Positions 1-6,822 of a stretch of 64,000 bases of DNA are shown in pieces. The first letter of the stretch is position 1. Each line of letters starts with the position of its first letter. A program made the translations under genes and the position numbers. The notes beneath the pieces were generated by a model. The model worked only from the letters and a program-made list of their open reading frames with translations, was not told the origin of the DNA and did no database searches. This stretch comes from Pelagirhabdus alkalitolerans (GTDB lineage: Bacteria; Bacillota; Bacilli; Bacillales; Amphibacillaceae): assembly GCF_900096905.1 (NCBI RefSeq), contig NZ_FMYI01000006.1, positions 1 to 64,000 of the forward strand. Direction: 5' to 3'.

Positions 1-182
1 GCTATGTTGAAGGCATTAACAACCAAACCAAGGTTATTAAGCGTAATGCCTTTGGTTTTGGCCGGTTTGATCGGTTTCGATTAAAAGTTTTATTGCATCA
101 TCAATATAAAGATGTGAAGATCCGAATTGCATAAAAAAATAAGGAGTGAGCGTTAGCTCACCCCAACATTTGACTTAGAACC
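1..182 (+). mobile_element. ISL3-family insertion sequence, right end (cut by window edge)
   Basis: The last ~120 bases closely match the right end of a second copy at 12263-12383. They share the transposase C-terminus, the stem-loop GTGAGCGTTAGCTCAC and a terminal inverted repeat ending in GAACC at 182. The left part lies outside the window, so completeness cannot be judged. This copy keeps the residues before the C-terminal NAFGFGRFDRF block that are deleted in the second copy. Confidence 0.85.
3..134 (+). CDS. ISL3-family transposase, C-terminal fragment
   Basis: An open frame from the window edge gives about 43 residues, beginning YVEGINNQTKVIKR and continuing NAFGFGRFDRFRLKVLL to a TAA at 132-134. 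The EGINNxxKxIKRxAFGF pattern is the conserved C-terminal block of ISL3 (IS204/IS1001/IS1165) transposases and contains the last acidic residue of the DDE triad. Partial only because the window starts inside it. Confidence 0.85.
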   Translation, partial: YVEGINNQTKVIKRNAFGFGRFDRFRLKVLLHHQYKDVKIRIA

Positions 183-265
183 CTTTTTCTATGTCGAAAA
201 GATCTATAGTTTTTAGGGTTGTATAATTTCAAAATACTGTTAATCTATACGTATAAAACCAAATA

Positions 266-294
266 TTGACAAGGAAAGAGGTGCTTATTAAATA
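266..294 (+). promoter_or_regulatory. Possible sigma-A promoter of the xylanase gene
   Basis: TTGACA at 266-271 is followed after 17 bases by TAAATA at 289-294. The -35 is perfect and the -10 poor. It lies between the IS end and the xylanase gene, about 85 bp before its start codon. No catabolite-response element was recognised in 183-378, and nothing else is seen there. Confidence 0.3.
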
Positions 295-378
295 GTCGGG
301 TTAAGGGAGCGATGATTGCTACAGCTGTAAAACATCATGATCAAACTTAGTTAAAAAATTTAACGGAGGTTTGTAAAA

Positions 379-1455
379 ATGACGTTGTTAAGGAAAACAA
401 AGTATGCGTTGATGGCTATTTGTTTCATTAGTTTATTAGCAACAACAAGTGTTTTTGCAGCAGTTACTAGCAATGAACTCGGTACGCACGGTGGATATGA
501 TTATGAGTTTTGGAAAGACAGTGGTGGATCTGGGTCAATGACGCTCGGCAATGGTGGAACCTTTAGTGCTGAATGGAGTAACGTTAATAACATTTTATTC
601 AGAAAAGGGCAACGGTTTGATGAGACGAGAACGCATCAACAGATCGGTGATATTTCAATTGATTATGGAGTCAATTACCAGCCTAATGGGAATTCCTATT
701 TAACAGTTTACGGTTGGAGTGTCGATCCGTTAGTGGAGTACTATATTGTGGATAGCTGGGGAACATGGCGACCACCTGGTGCAAATTCTAAAGGTACAGT
801 GCAAGTTGATGGCGGAACCTATGACATTTATGAAACAACACGTGTTAATCAACCGTCAATTAGAGGAACACAAACCTTCCAGCAATATTGGAGTGTAAGA
901 CGAGATAAACGCACGAGTGGAACGATCTCAGTTAGTGAACACTTTAGAGCTTGGGAGCAGCACGGTATGCCTTTAGGGAATCTATATGAAGCAGCGTTAA
1001 CGATTGAAGGTTATCAAAGCAGTGGACAAGCTAATGTTTACCGCAATGTTTTAAGCATTAATGAAAGTGGATCAGGTGGTTCTAGTGGTTCAGGCCCAAC
1101 GAGAGTTGAAGCAGAATCTATGACACTTGGTGGTCCTTATGCAAGTCGCTCGTACCATCCATTTGATGGTGTGACTTTGTATGCTAATGGTGACTCAGCT
1201 TCTTATACGCAGTACTTTGCTAATGATACGCATACGTTCTCGTTAAGAGGCGCTTCTGATGGCCCTAATTTAGCGAGTGTAGATCTGATGATAGGTGGAG
1301 AGTACAAAGGAACCTTCTATTATGGAGATGAGCATCCGGCTACCTATACCATTGAAAATGTAAGGCATGGAACAGGACATCAGGAAATTGAATTAATTGT
1401 GACGAGCGATAATGATACGTGGGATATACACCTTGATTATTTAGAGATCCATTAA
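379..1455 (+). CDS. Secreted endo-1,4-beta-xylanase, GH11 with C-terminal CBM36
   Basis: Hydrolyses internal beta-1,4 bonds of xylan outside the cell. The 358-aa product has a signal peptide (about 1-28, cleavage near SVFA-AVTS), a GH11 jelly-roll domain (about 31-228), a Gly/Ser linker (229-239) and a CBM36-type calcium-dependent xylan-binding domain (about 240-358). The predicted nucleophile is E120 in PLVEYYIVDSWG and the acid/base E210 in ALTIEGYQSSG. An Asn in the SNVNNILF segment, rather than Asp, is typical of neutral or alkaline GH11 enzymes. This domain order and length match xylanase J of alkaliphilic Bacillus sp. 41M-1, as I recall it. A strong RBS (GGAGG) precedes the ATG. The gene stands alone, 196 bp from an IS end, so acquisition by transfer is possible. 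Confidence 0.93.
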   Translation: MTLLRKTKYALMAICFISLLATTSVFAAVTSNELGTHGGYDYEFWKDSGGSGSMTLGNGGTFSAEWSNVNNILFRKGQRFDETRTHQQIGDISIDYGVNYQPNGNSYLTVYGWSVDPLVEYYIVDSWGTWRPPGANSKGTVQVDGGTYDIYETTRVNQPSIRGTQTFQQYWSVRRDKRTSGTISVSEHFRAWEQHGMPLGNLYEAALTIEGYQSSGQANVYRNVLSINESGSGGSSGSGPTRVEAESMTLGGPYASRSYHPFDGVTLYANGDSASYTQYFANDTHTFSLRGASDGPNLASVDLMIGGEYKGTFYYGDEHPATYTIENVRHGTGHQEIELIVTSDNDTWDIHLDYLEIH

Positions 1456-1478
1456 GATATGTCCTATAATTGAACAAA

Positions 1479-1516
1479 AACCCTCTCATTCATTTAAAAG
1501 TGAACGAGAGGGTTTA
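1479..1516. terminator. Bidirectional terminator between xylanase and ptsI
   Basis: AACCCTCTC (1479-1487) pairs with GAGAGGGTT (1506-1514) and TTCA with TGAA inside. An A-run before and T-run after serve both convergent genes. Confidence 0.85.
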
Positions 1517-1520
1517 ATCA

Positions 1521-3236
1521 TTATTGGTCTGTTTTTTCACGTACAAATGCTTCGACTTCTTCAGCAGTTGACATGCTAAGAATTTCGTCTTTGTATGAAG
1601 CAAGTTCTTCTTTCGACAGATCTTTAATCTGTGTACGTGCTGGAAGAATTGATGTTGCGCTCATACTAAATTCATCAAGTCCTAGACCAAGTAAGATTGG
1701 AATAGCGATTGAATCGCCAGCCATCTCACCACACATACCTGCCCATTTGCCTTCAGCGTGAGCTGCTTCAATCACGTTATTTACGAGATTTAAAATAGCA
1801 GGGTGGTACGGTTGGTAAAGGTAAGAAACTTGTTCATTCATACGATCTGCAGCCATTGTGTATTGAATTAAATCGTTCGTTCCGATACTGAAGAAATCAA
1901 CTTCTTTAGCGAATTGACGAGCAATAACGGCTGTTGAAGGGATCTCAACCATGATACCAACTTCGATATCATCTGAAACGTCATGACCTTCTTCTTTTAA
2001 CTTGTCTTTTTCTTCAAGTAAGATAGATTTTGCTTCTCTGAATTCATTCAAAGTAGCAATCATAGGGAACATGATCTTCAAGTTACCGTAAGTACTTGCA
2101 CGCAAGAGAGCACGCAATTGCGTACGGAAAATATCATCACGCTCTAAGCACAGACGGATTGCACGGAAACCTAAGAATGGATTCATCTCATCAGGTAAGT
2201 CAAGATAGCTTAACTCTTTGTCGCCACCGATATCAAGTGTACGCACGACAACCGGCTTGTCCTCCATTTGTTCAAGAACGGCTTTATAAGCATCGAATTG
2301 TTCTTCTTCTGTTGGGAAATCACTTTTACCCATATAGAGGAATTCAGTACGGTATAAACCGACACCTTCGCCACCATTGTTAATAACACCTTCAACATCT
2401 TCTGGTGTACCAATGTTAGCAACTAATTCAACATGCTCGCCTTCTTTAGAAACAGTAGGTTCGTCTTTTAATTGTGCCCAAATTTCTTTTTGTTTTTCAA
2501 AATCATCTTGCTTTTGCTCATAAGTTGTAATCTCTTCGTCACTTGGATTAATGATCACGTGTCCATCAATACCATCAACGATAACCATATCGCCATCTTT
2601 AACGTCTTTAGTAACAGTTTTCGTTCCTACAACAGCAGGAATTTCTAAAGAACGTGCCATAATAGCTGAGTGAGAAGTACGGCCACCAATATTAGTGGTA
2701 AAACCTTGAACAAATTGTTTATTCAATTGAGCCGTATCAGAAGGTGTTAAATCCTCTGCAATAATGACGACCTTTTCATCAATAAGCGCAGGATCAGGGA
2801 AAGAAGCCCCTAGTAAGTGGGCCATTACACGTTTCGTAACGTCTTTGATGTCAGCTGCACGTTCACGCATATAGGCGTTATCCATACCTTCAAACATCGT
2901 GATGAACATGTTAGCTGTTTCATCAAGCGCTGCCTCAGCATTAACGCTTTCATTATTGATCTTATCTTCCATAGGTGTAATTAATTCTGGATCACTTAAT
3001 ACAAGCAGGTGAGCTGAAAAGATTTCAGCATGCTCTTCACCTAAAGTTTTACGAGCATTTTCTTTGATCTTCTCTAGTTCATTTTTTGATACATCAAGAG
3101 CATCATTTAAACGCTTAACTTCTGCTTGAGTGTCGTCGACTTTCTTTGTCTCAAAAGAAAGATCGGGTGTTTCAAGTGTATAAGCTTTAGCAATTGCTAC
3201 ACCGTTAGATGCAGCAATTCCTGTTAAGTTTGTCAT
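1521..3236 (-). CDS. ptsI: Phosphoenolpyruvate-protein phosphotransferase (PTS Enzyme I)
   Basis: Cytosolic first enzyme of the sugar phosphotransferase system; it moves phosphate from PEP to HPr. 571 aa, the usual length. It has an N-terminal HPr-binding and phosphohistidine domain with GGRTSHSAIMARS (active H189) and a C-terminal PEP-binding TIM barrel ending in MCGEMAGD with the catalytic Cys. The start ATG has a GGAGAG ribosome site inside the 6-bp gap after ptsH, so ptsH-ptsI form an operon. It would supply phosphate to ScrA at 25511 and to PTS permeases elsewhere. Confidence 0.97.
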   Translation of the reverse strand: MTNLTGIAASNGVAIAKAYTLETPDLSFETKKVDDTQAEVKRLNDALDVSKNELEKIKENARKTLGEEHAEIFSAHLLVLSDPELITPMEDKINNESVNAEAALDETANMFITMFEGMDNAYMRERAADIKDVTKRVMAHLLGASFPDPALIDEKVVIIAEDLTPSDTAQLNKQFVQGFTTNIGGRTSHSAIMARSLEIPAVVGTKTVTKDVKDGDMVIVDGIDGHVIINPSDEEITTYEQKQDDFEKQKEIWAQLKDEPTVSKEGEHVELVANIGTPEDVEGVINNGGEGVGLYRTEFLYMGKSDFPTEEEQFDAYKAVLEQMEDKPVVVRTLDIGGDKELSYLDLPDEMNPFLGFRAIRLCLERDDIFRTQLRALLRASTYGNLKIMFPMIATLNEFREAKSILLEEKDKLKEEGHDVSDDIEVGIMVEIPSTAVIARQFAKEVDFFSIGTNDLIQYTMAADRMNEQVSYLYQPYHPAILNLVNNVIEAAHAEGKWAGMCGEMAGDSIAIPILLGLGLDEFSMSATSILPARTQIKDLSKEELASYKDEILSMSTAEEVEAFVREKTDQ

Positions 3237-3242
3237 AGAGAA

Positions 3243-3512
3243 TTACTCTCCTAAGCCTTCTTGTTTAATTACTTCATAGATTGCATCGATTGCTTCTGCT
3301 TCGTCAGAACCTTCAGCAACGATTTTAATTTCAGCATCTTTAGGGATACCTAGAGACATAACACCCATGATTGATTTCAAGTTAACTGACTTACCATTGT
3401 ATTCCACGGTAACGTCTGAAGCAAAGTTACCTGCTTTGTTTACAAGCACCGTTGCGGGTCTTGCGTGTACACCTGTTGAATCTGTAATTGTTACTGTTTT
3501 TTCAGCTGCCAT
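3243..3512 (-). CDS. ptsH: Phosphocarrier protein HPr
   Basis: Carries phosphate from Enzyme I to EIIA proteins and, as HPr(Ser-P), acts as CcpA corepressor in Firmicutes. 89 aa, one residue longer at the N-terminus than B. subtilis HPr. The catalytic His is H16 in TGVHARPAT and the regulatory Ser is S47 in NLKSIMGVMSLG. First gene of ptsH-ptsI. An AGGAGG ribosome site lies just before the ATG. In B. subtilis ptsG precedes ptsH; here a fruR-fruK pair lies upstream on the same strand. Confidence 0.97.
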   Translation of the reverse strand: MAAEKTVTITDSTGVHARPATVLVNKAGNFASDVTVEYNGKSVNLKSIMGVMSLGIPKDAEIKIVAEGSDEAEAIDAIYEVIKQEGLGE

Positions 3513-3551
3513 TTTAAAAAACCTCCTAAGAATATTTGATTATATTTTTTC

Positions 3552-3560
3552 AGTATACCA
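3552..3560 (-). promoter_or_regulatory. Extended -10 promoter of ptsHI
   Basis: On the minus strand TGG precedes TATACT (an extended -10, TGnTATACT), about 40 bp upstream of the ptsH start. No good -35 is seen, as is usual for extended -10 promoters. Confidence 0.5.
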
Positions 3561-3607
3561 CAAGTTAATTTTACTTTGTTTTGTACTGATATTTCAAGTA
3601 TTATGAT

Positions 3608-3639
3608 AAAAAACAACGTAAAAAGATGTGTTGTTTTTT
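3608..3639 (-). terminator. Weak terminator after fruK
   Basis: AAAAAACAAC (3608-3617) pairs with GTTGTTTTTT (3630-3639). Read on the minus strand it ends in a T-run. The stem is AT-rich, so read-through from fruRK into ptsHI is possible. Confidence 0.45.
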
Positions 3640-3744
3640 TCCTTTGCTTAAGTGAAAAAACTACACCTACTTCCAGTATACGCAACCATTACCATACCAC
3701 CTATTGTTTGATAAGTCCACTAGATAATAATCACGTTAAATGTT

Positions 3745-4662
3745 TTAGATATCGCTTTCTTTAATGTCAAACGTGTGAAGTAGCGCTTCCACATCTTTTT
3801 TTTCGGCTAGATCTTCTTTAAAAGCAGTGGCGCTACCGGATGCTACAGCGAATCGAAATGCTTCTTTTGTCGATGAATTCTTGTTTAATCCTGCCAGGAA
3901 ACCTGCGACTGTGGAATCTCCTGCTCCGACGGTATTGATCACTTCTCCTTTGGGTGCTTTTGCGATCATTACTTGCTTATCATTGATATAGACTGCACCG
4001 ATAGAACCCATTGAGATTAAAACATGCTCAGCACCTTTTTCTTGTAACCTTTTCCCATACTCAATAGCTTTCTCAACTGAATCGATTTTAACATCAAATA
4101 ATTCAGCTAATTCATCTTGATTAGGTTTCACTAAAAATAAAGGAACACCTAATAATGCCTTGAGTGAGTCACTCGATGTATCGGCTATCACTCGAACACC
4201 ACGAACTTGCGCCTGTTGAGCAAGTTCAACATACAAATTAGAGGGAACGGATTTAGGTAAACTCCCGGCTAAAACCAGCGTATCATCTGATGTCATTTGT
4301 TTTATTTGCTTCTTTAATTGGTCAAGTACTAAATCGTGAATCTGACCACCAGGACCATTAATCTCGGTTTCAACATGTGATTTCAGTTTTAAATTAATAC
4401 GGGTTGGATAATCTGTTTTGATAAATTGCGTCTCAACACCTTCTGCTTCTAAAGCATCAGTAATAAACGTTCCGGTAAACCCACCGACAAATCCAATGGC
4501 CGTATTTTTTGTATCGAGTCTGTTTAGTATTCTTGAGACATTCACACCTTTTCCGCCCGGATAGTAGGCAGGTGAGGATCCGCGGTTTAGCTTTCCTTCA
4601 TTTAATTGATCAACGTGTAAAATGTAGTCAACAGAAGGGTTAAGGGTGCATGTGTAGATCAT
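3745..4662 (-). CDS. fruK: 1-phosphofructokinase
   Basis: Phosphorylates fructose 1-phosphate, the product of a fructose PTS permease, to fructose 1,6-bisphosphate. 305 aa of the PfkB/ribokinase fold. The N-terminal PGGKGVNVSRIL is the first PfkB signature, and NTVGAGDSTVAGF near the C-terminus carries the catalytic Asp and anion hole of the second. The TLNPSVDYI start is typical of FruK/LacC. Its ATG overlaps the fruR stop by 4 bp, so the genes are translationally coupled. The usual third gene, fruA, is missing here and elsewhere in the window. Confidence 0.94.
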   Translation of the reverse strand: MIYTCTLNPSVDYILHVDQLNEGKLNRGSSPAYYPGGKGVNVSRILNRLDTKNTAIGFVGGFTGTFITDALEAEGVETQFIKTDYPTRINLKLKSHVETEINGPGGQIHDLVLDQLKKQIKQMTSDDTLVLAGSLPKSVPSNLYVELAQQAQVRGVRVIADTSSDSLKALLGVPLFLVKPNQDELAELFDVKIDSVEKAIEYGKRLQEKGAEHVLISMGSIGAVYINDKQVMIAKAPKGEVINTVGAGDSTVAGFLAGLNKNSSTKEAFRFAVASGSATAFKEDLAEKKDVEALLHTFDIKESDI

Positions 4663-5411
4663 GATTCCACCACCAATACATTTGTATTCTCTTTTAATTG
4701 AGTTAAATCCGATTGATCAATCTCATCAATAATTAACGTTGCTTCATTTAATGAAGCAATTTTAGCAAAGCTATTTTGTTTTAGTTTCGACTGATCGGCG
4801 ACAATATATGCCTTTTTACTTTTTTTAAGAGCTTTGTTTTTAATGGCAGCTTCTTCAGGGTCTGGGGTTTGATAGCCATTTATAAGATCAATCGCATTTG
4901 TACCGATAAAAACAGCATCAAAATAAAATGAATCAAGCGTTTTGATCGCATTTGCGCCAATAAGAGCCTGTGTTTTTGATTTAACTTTGCCACCAATTAA
5001 ATAAGCTTCAATAGCATATTGATTAAGTCGAGTCACAATATTTAACCCATTTGTGACAACAGTTACGTTCTTATCCTTTAAATAGGGAATCATTTCGTAT
5101 GTTGTACTTCCTGCATCTAAGTAAATGCAATGTTGATGTTGAACAATTGAACTCGCTAATTCAGCAATCCTTTTTTTGGCCTCTGTTTGTTTGTGTTCCT
5201 TTTCAGAATATGAATATTCATGTTGTATCGGCTGAGGTAGAGATGCGCCGCCATGTACACGGTTTAATAACCCTTTCTCTTCTAAATCAGTCAAATCACG
5301 TCGGATCGTTGCAGGTGATGCGTCCGTTAATTCAATCAATTCATTGACAGTCACTAAGTGCTTTTTCTTTAATTGTTGTATAATGATGTCGTGACGTTTA
5401 GCTGTTAACAT
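4659..5411 (-). CDS. fruR: DeoR-family repressor of the fructose operon
   Basis: Predicted repressor relieved by fructose 1-phosphate. 250 aa from the ATG at 5411, chosen because an AGGAGGTAC ribosome site sits just upstream; a longer frame to 5486 would run through the promoter. An N-terminal winged HTH (about 5-57, VTVNELIELTDASPATIRRDL) is followed by a DeoR C-terminal sugar-phosphate sensor domain with DAGSTTYEMIPYL and VTNGLNIV motifs. It is followed by fruK with a 4-bp overlap. Operator-like repeats cover its own promoter, which suggests autoregulation. Confidence 0.92.
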   Translation of the reverse strand: MLTAKRHDIIIQQLKKKHLVTVNELIELTDASPATIRRDLTDLEEKGLLNRVHGGASLPQPIQHEYSYSEKEHKQTEAKKRIAELASSIVQHQHCIYLDAGSTTYEMIPYLKDKNVTVVTNGLNIVTRLNQYAIEAYLIGGKVKSKTQALIGANAIKTLDSFYFDAVFIGTNAIDLINGYQTPDPEEAAIKNKALKKSKKAYIVADQSKLKQNSFAKIASLNEATLIIDEIDQSDLTQLKENTNVLVVES

Positions 5412-5457
5412 GAGTACCTCCTTTGATCGACTTTCAGTATGATAACGCTTATTAATA

Positions 5458-5509
5458 AGCATAATCGAAAACGATACACAAATCAATCATTTTCAATCAA
5501 AAACAATCA
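5458..5509 (-). promoter_or_regulatory. fruRK promoter with three 10-bp-phased FruR operator repeats
   Basis: Minus-strand promoter: -35 TTGATT (5481-5486), 17-bp spacer, -10 TATGCT (5458-5463). On the plus strand CAATCA occurs at 5484-5489, 5494-5499 and 5504-5509, exactly 10 bp apart; on the minus strand these are TGATTG direct repeats. Helically phased direct repeats over a -35 box are typical of DeoR-family operators. A palindrome GCTTATTAATAAGC also lies at 5448-5461. Confidence 0.7.
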
Positions 5510-5651
5510 TTTCGTTTTTGTGTAAGCCTTTTTATGATTGCTTGAAAATAAACTTGCAGTTGCAAATAGATGTATGCTAAATTAGTAGTAGTGTTTGAAT
5601 AGAGTCTTTATGTTCAAATAGGTTTAAGTTCGCTTAGGAGGTGACGCAACT

Positions 5652-5882
5652 ATGGAAGGTGTTGCGATAACATTATTAATCATCGTTTCAATTGCATTAA
5701 TTACACTTATTGTTTTACAGTCTGGAAAAAGTCAAGGTTTATCAGGAGCCATTTCAGGTGGTGCTGAGCAATTATTTGGGAAGAAAAAAGCAAGAGGACT
5801 AGACGCTGTCTTACAAAAGGCAACGATCGTTGTCGCTGTTTTATTCTTTGTTTTAACCTTTTCATTAGCGTATATCATATAA
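5652..5882 (+). CDS. secG: Preprotein translocase subunit SecG
   Basis: Small non-essential subunit of the SecYEG channel in the cytoplasmic membrane. 76 aa, the family's normal length, with two membrane helices (about 4-20 and 56-76). Between them is the conserved cytoplasmic loop GLSGAISGGAEQLFGKKKARG. An AGGAGGTGA ribosome site precedes the ATG. The order secG-est-rnr-smpB-ssrA is that of B. subtilis. A -35/-10 pair TTGCAG (5554)-18-TAAATT (5578) may drive it, but this is weak. Confidence 0.95.
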   Translation: MEGVAITLLIIVSIALITLIVLQSGKSQGLSGAISGGAEQLFGKKKARGLDAVLQKATIVVAVLFFVLTFSLAYII

Positions 5883-5886
5883 ATGT

Positions 5887-5928
5887 AAACCCTCTTTAGT
5901 CAGTAAAGATGACTAGGGAGGGTTTTTT
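5887..5928 (+). terminator. Terminator after secG
   Basis: A 16-bp stem (AAACCCTCTTTAGTCA with its partner, two G-U pairs) is followed by TTTTTT. Confidence 0.88.
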
Positions 5929-6045
5929 AAACATTAGAGGCTCTTAATGTGCAGTCTTGTTTTAATTTTGGTATGATTAGGTAAAAATTATACGATCAAG
6001 AAAAATGAGCAAGGTTGTATAGAGAGTGCAGAAAGGACGAATGAA

Positions 6046-6789
6046 ATGAATCAACAAACACCAAAACCGTTTATGTTTAAAGAAGGCGAAAGAGCGGTAT
6101 TACTATTACATGGGTTTACCGGACACAGTGCAGATGTTCGGATGCTAGGTCGTTTTTTACAAAAGAAGGGTTATACATCTTTAGCCCCAATCTATCGTGG
6201 TCACGGGAAAGCACCAGAAGATCTCGTTGAGGGAGGTTATGATGCTTGGTTTAACGATTGCTTGGATGCATATCGGCAATTAAAAGATGAAGGCTATAAA
6301 AAGATAGCTGTCGTAGGATTATCATTAGGTGGTGTATTAGGATTAAAGCTTTCATTGAATGAACCTGTTGTCGGCGTGTCACCTATGTGTTCACCTATGT
6401 TCTTTAATAACCAAGATCAACTCACCAAAGGTTTCCGTTATTTCTCAACGGAGTATAAAAAACGCGAAGGCAAAAGCTCAGAACAAATTGATTCTGAAGT
6501 GAACCAATTAGTTGCTGATGCGCAACCATTATTTGAAGACTTAGGTCAATTGATTAAGGATGTACGTGAACAACTTGATCATATTTACACGCCAACGTGT
6601 GTGATCCAAGCGACAGATGATGTGATGATTGATACAAGCAGCGCACAGTATATCTACGATCATGTTGAATGTGATCAAAAATCACTCGAGTGGTTTGATG
6701 AAGCAGGTCATGCTATTACACTCGGTCCTAAAAAAGAGGACGTTCATGAAACGATTTATCAATTTTTAGAATCGTTGAATTGGGATTAG
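6046..6789 (+). CDS. est: Carboxylesterase, Est30/YvaK type
   Basis: Cytosolic alpha/beta-hydrolase that cleaves short-chain carboxylic esters; physiological substrate unknown. 247 aa, family-typical. The predicted triad is S93 in the nucleophile elbow GLSLGG, D192 in QATDDVMID and H222 in EAGHAITLG. An HGFTG oxyanion segment lies at 22-26. The position between secG and rnr is conserved in Bacillaceae. The gap of 33 bp to rnr suggests cotranscription. Confidence 0.93.
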   Translation: MNQQTPKPFMFKEGERAVLLLHGFTGHSADVRMLGRFLQKKGYTSLAPIYRGHGKAPEDLVEGGYDAWFNDCLDAYRQLKDEGYKKIAVVGLSLGGVLGLKLSLNEPVVGVSPMCSPMFFNNQDQLTKGFRYFSTEYKKREGKSSEQIDSEVNQLVADAQPLFEDLGQLIKDVREQLDHIYTPTCVIQATDDVMIDTSSAQYIYDHVECDQKSLEWFDEAGHAITLGPKKEDVHETIYQFLESLNWD

Positions 6790-6822
6790 TCCATATTAAT
6801 GAAAGAAAGAAGGTGAAGACGT

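Noticed and set aside
5458..5480. CcpA cre site near fruR
   Set aside because: The best alignment (TCGAAAACGATACAC) misses three conserved positions.
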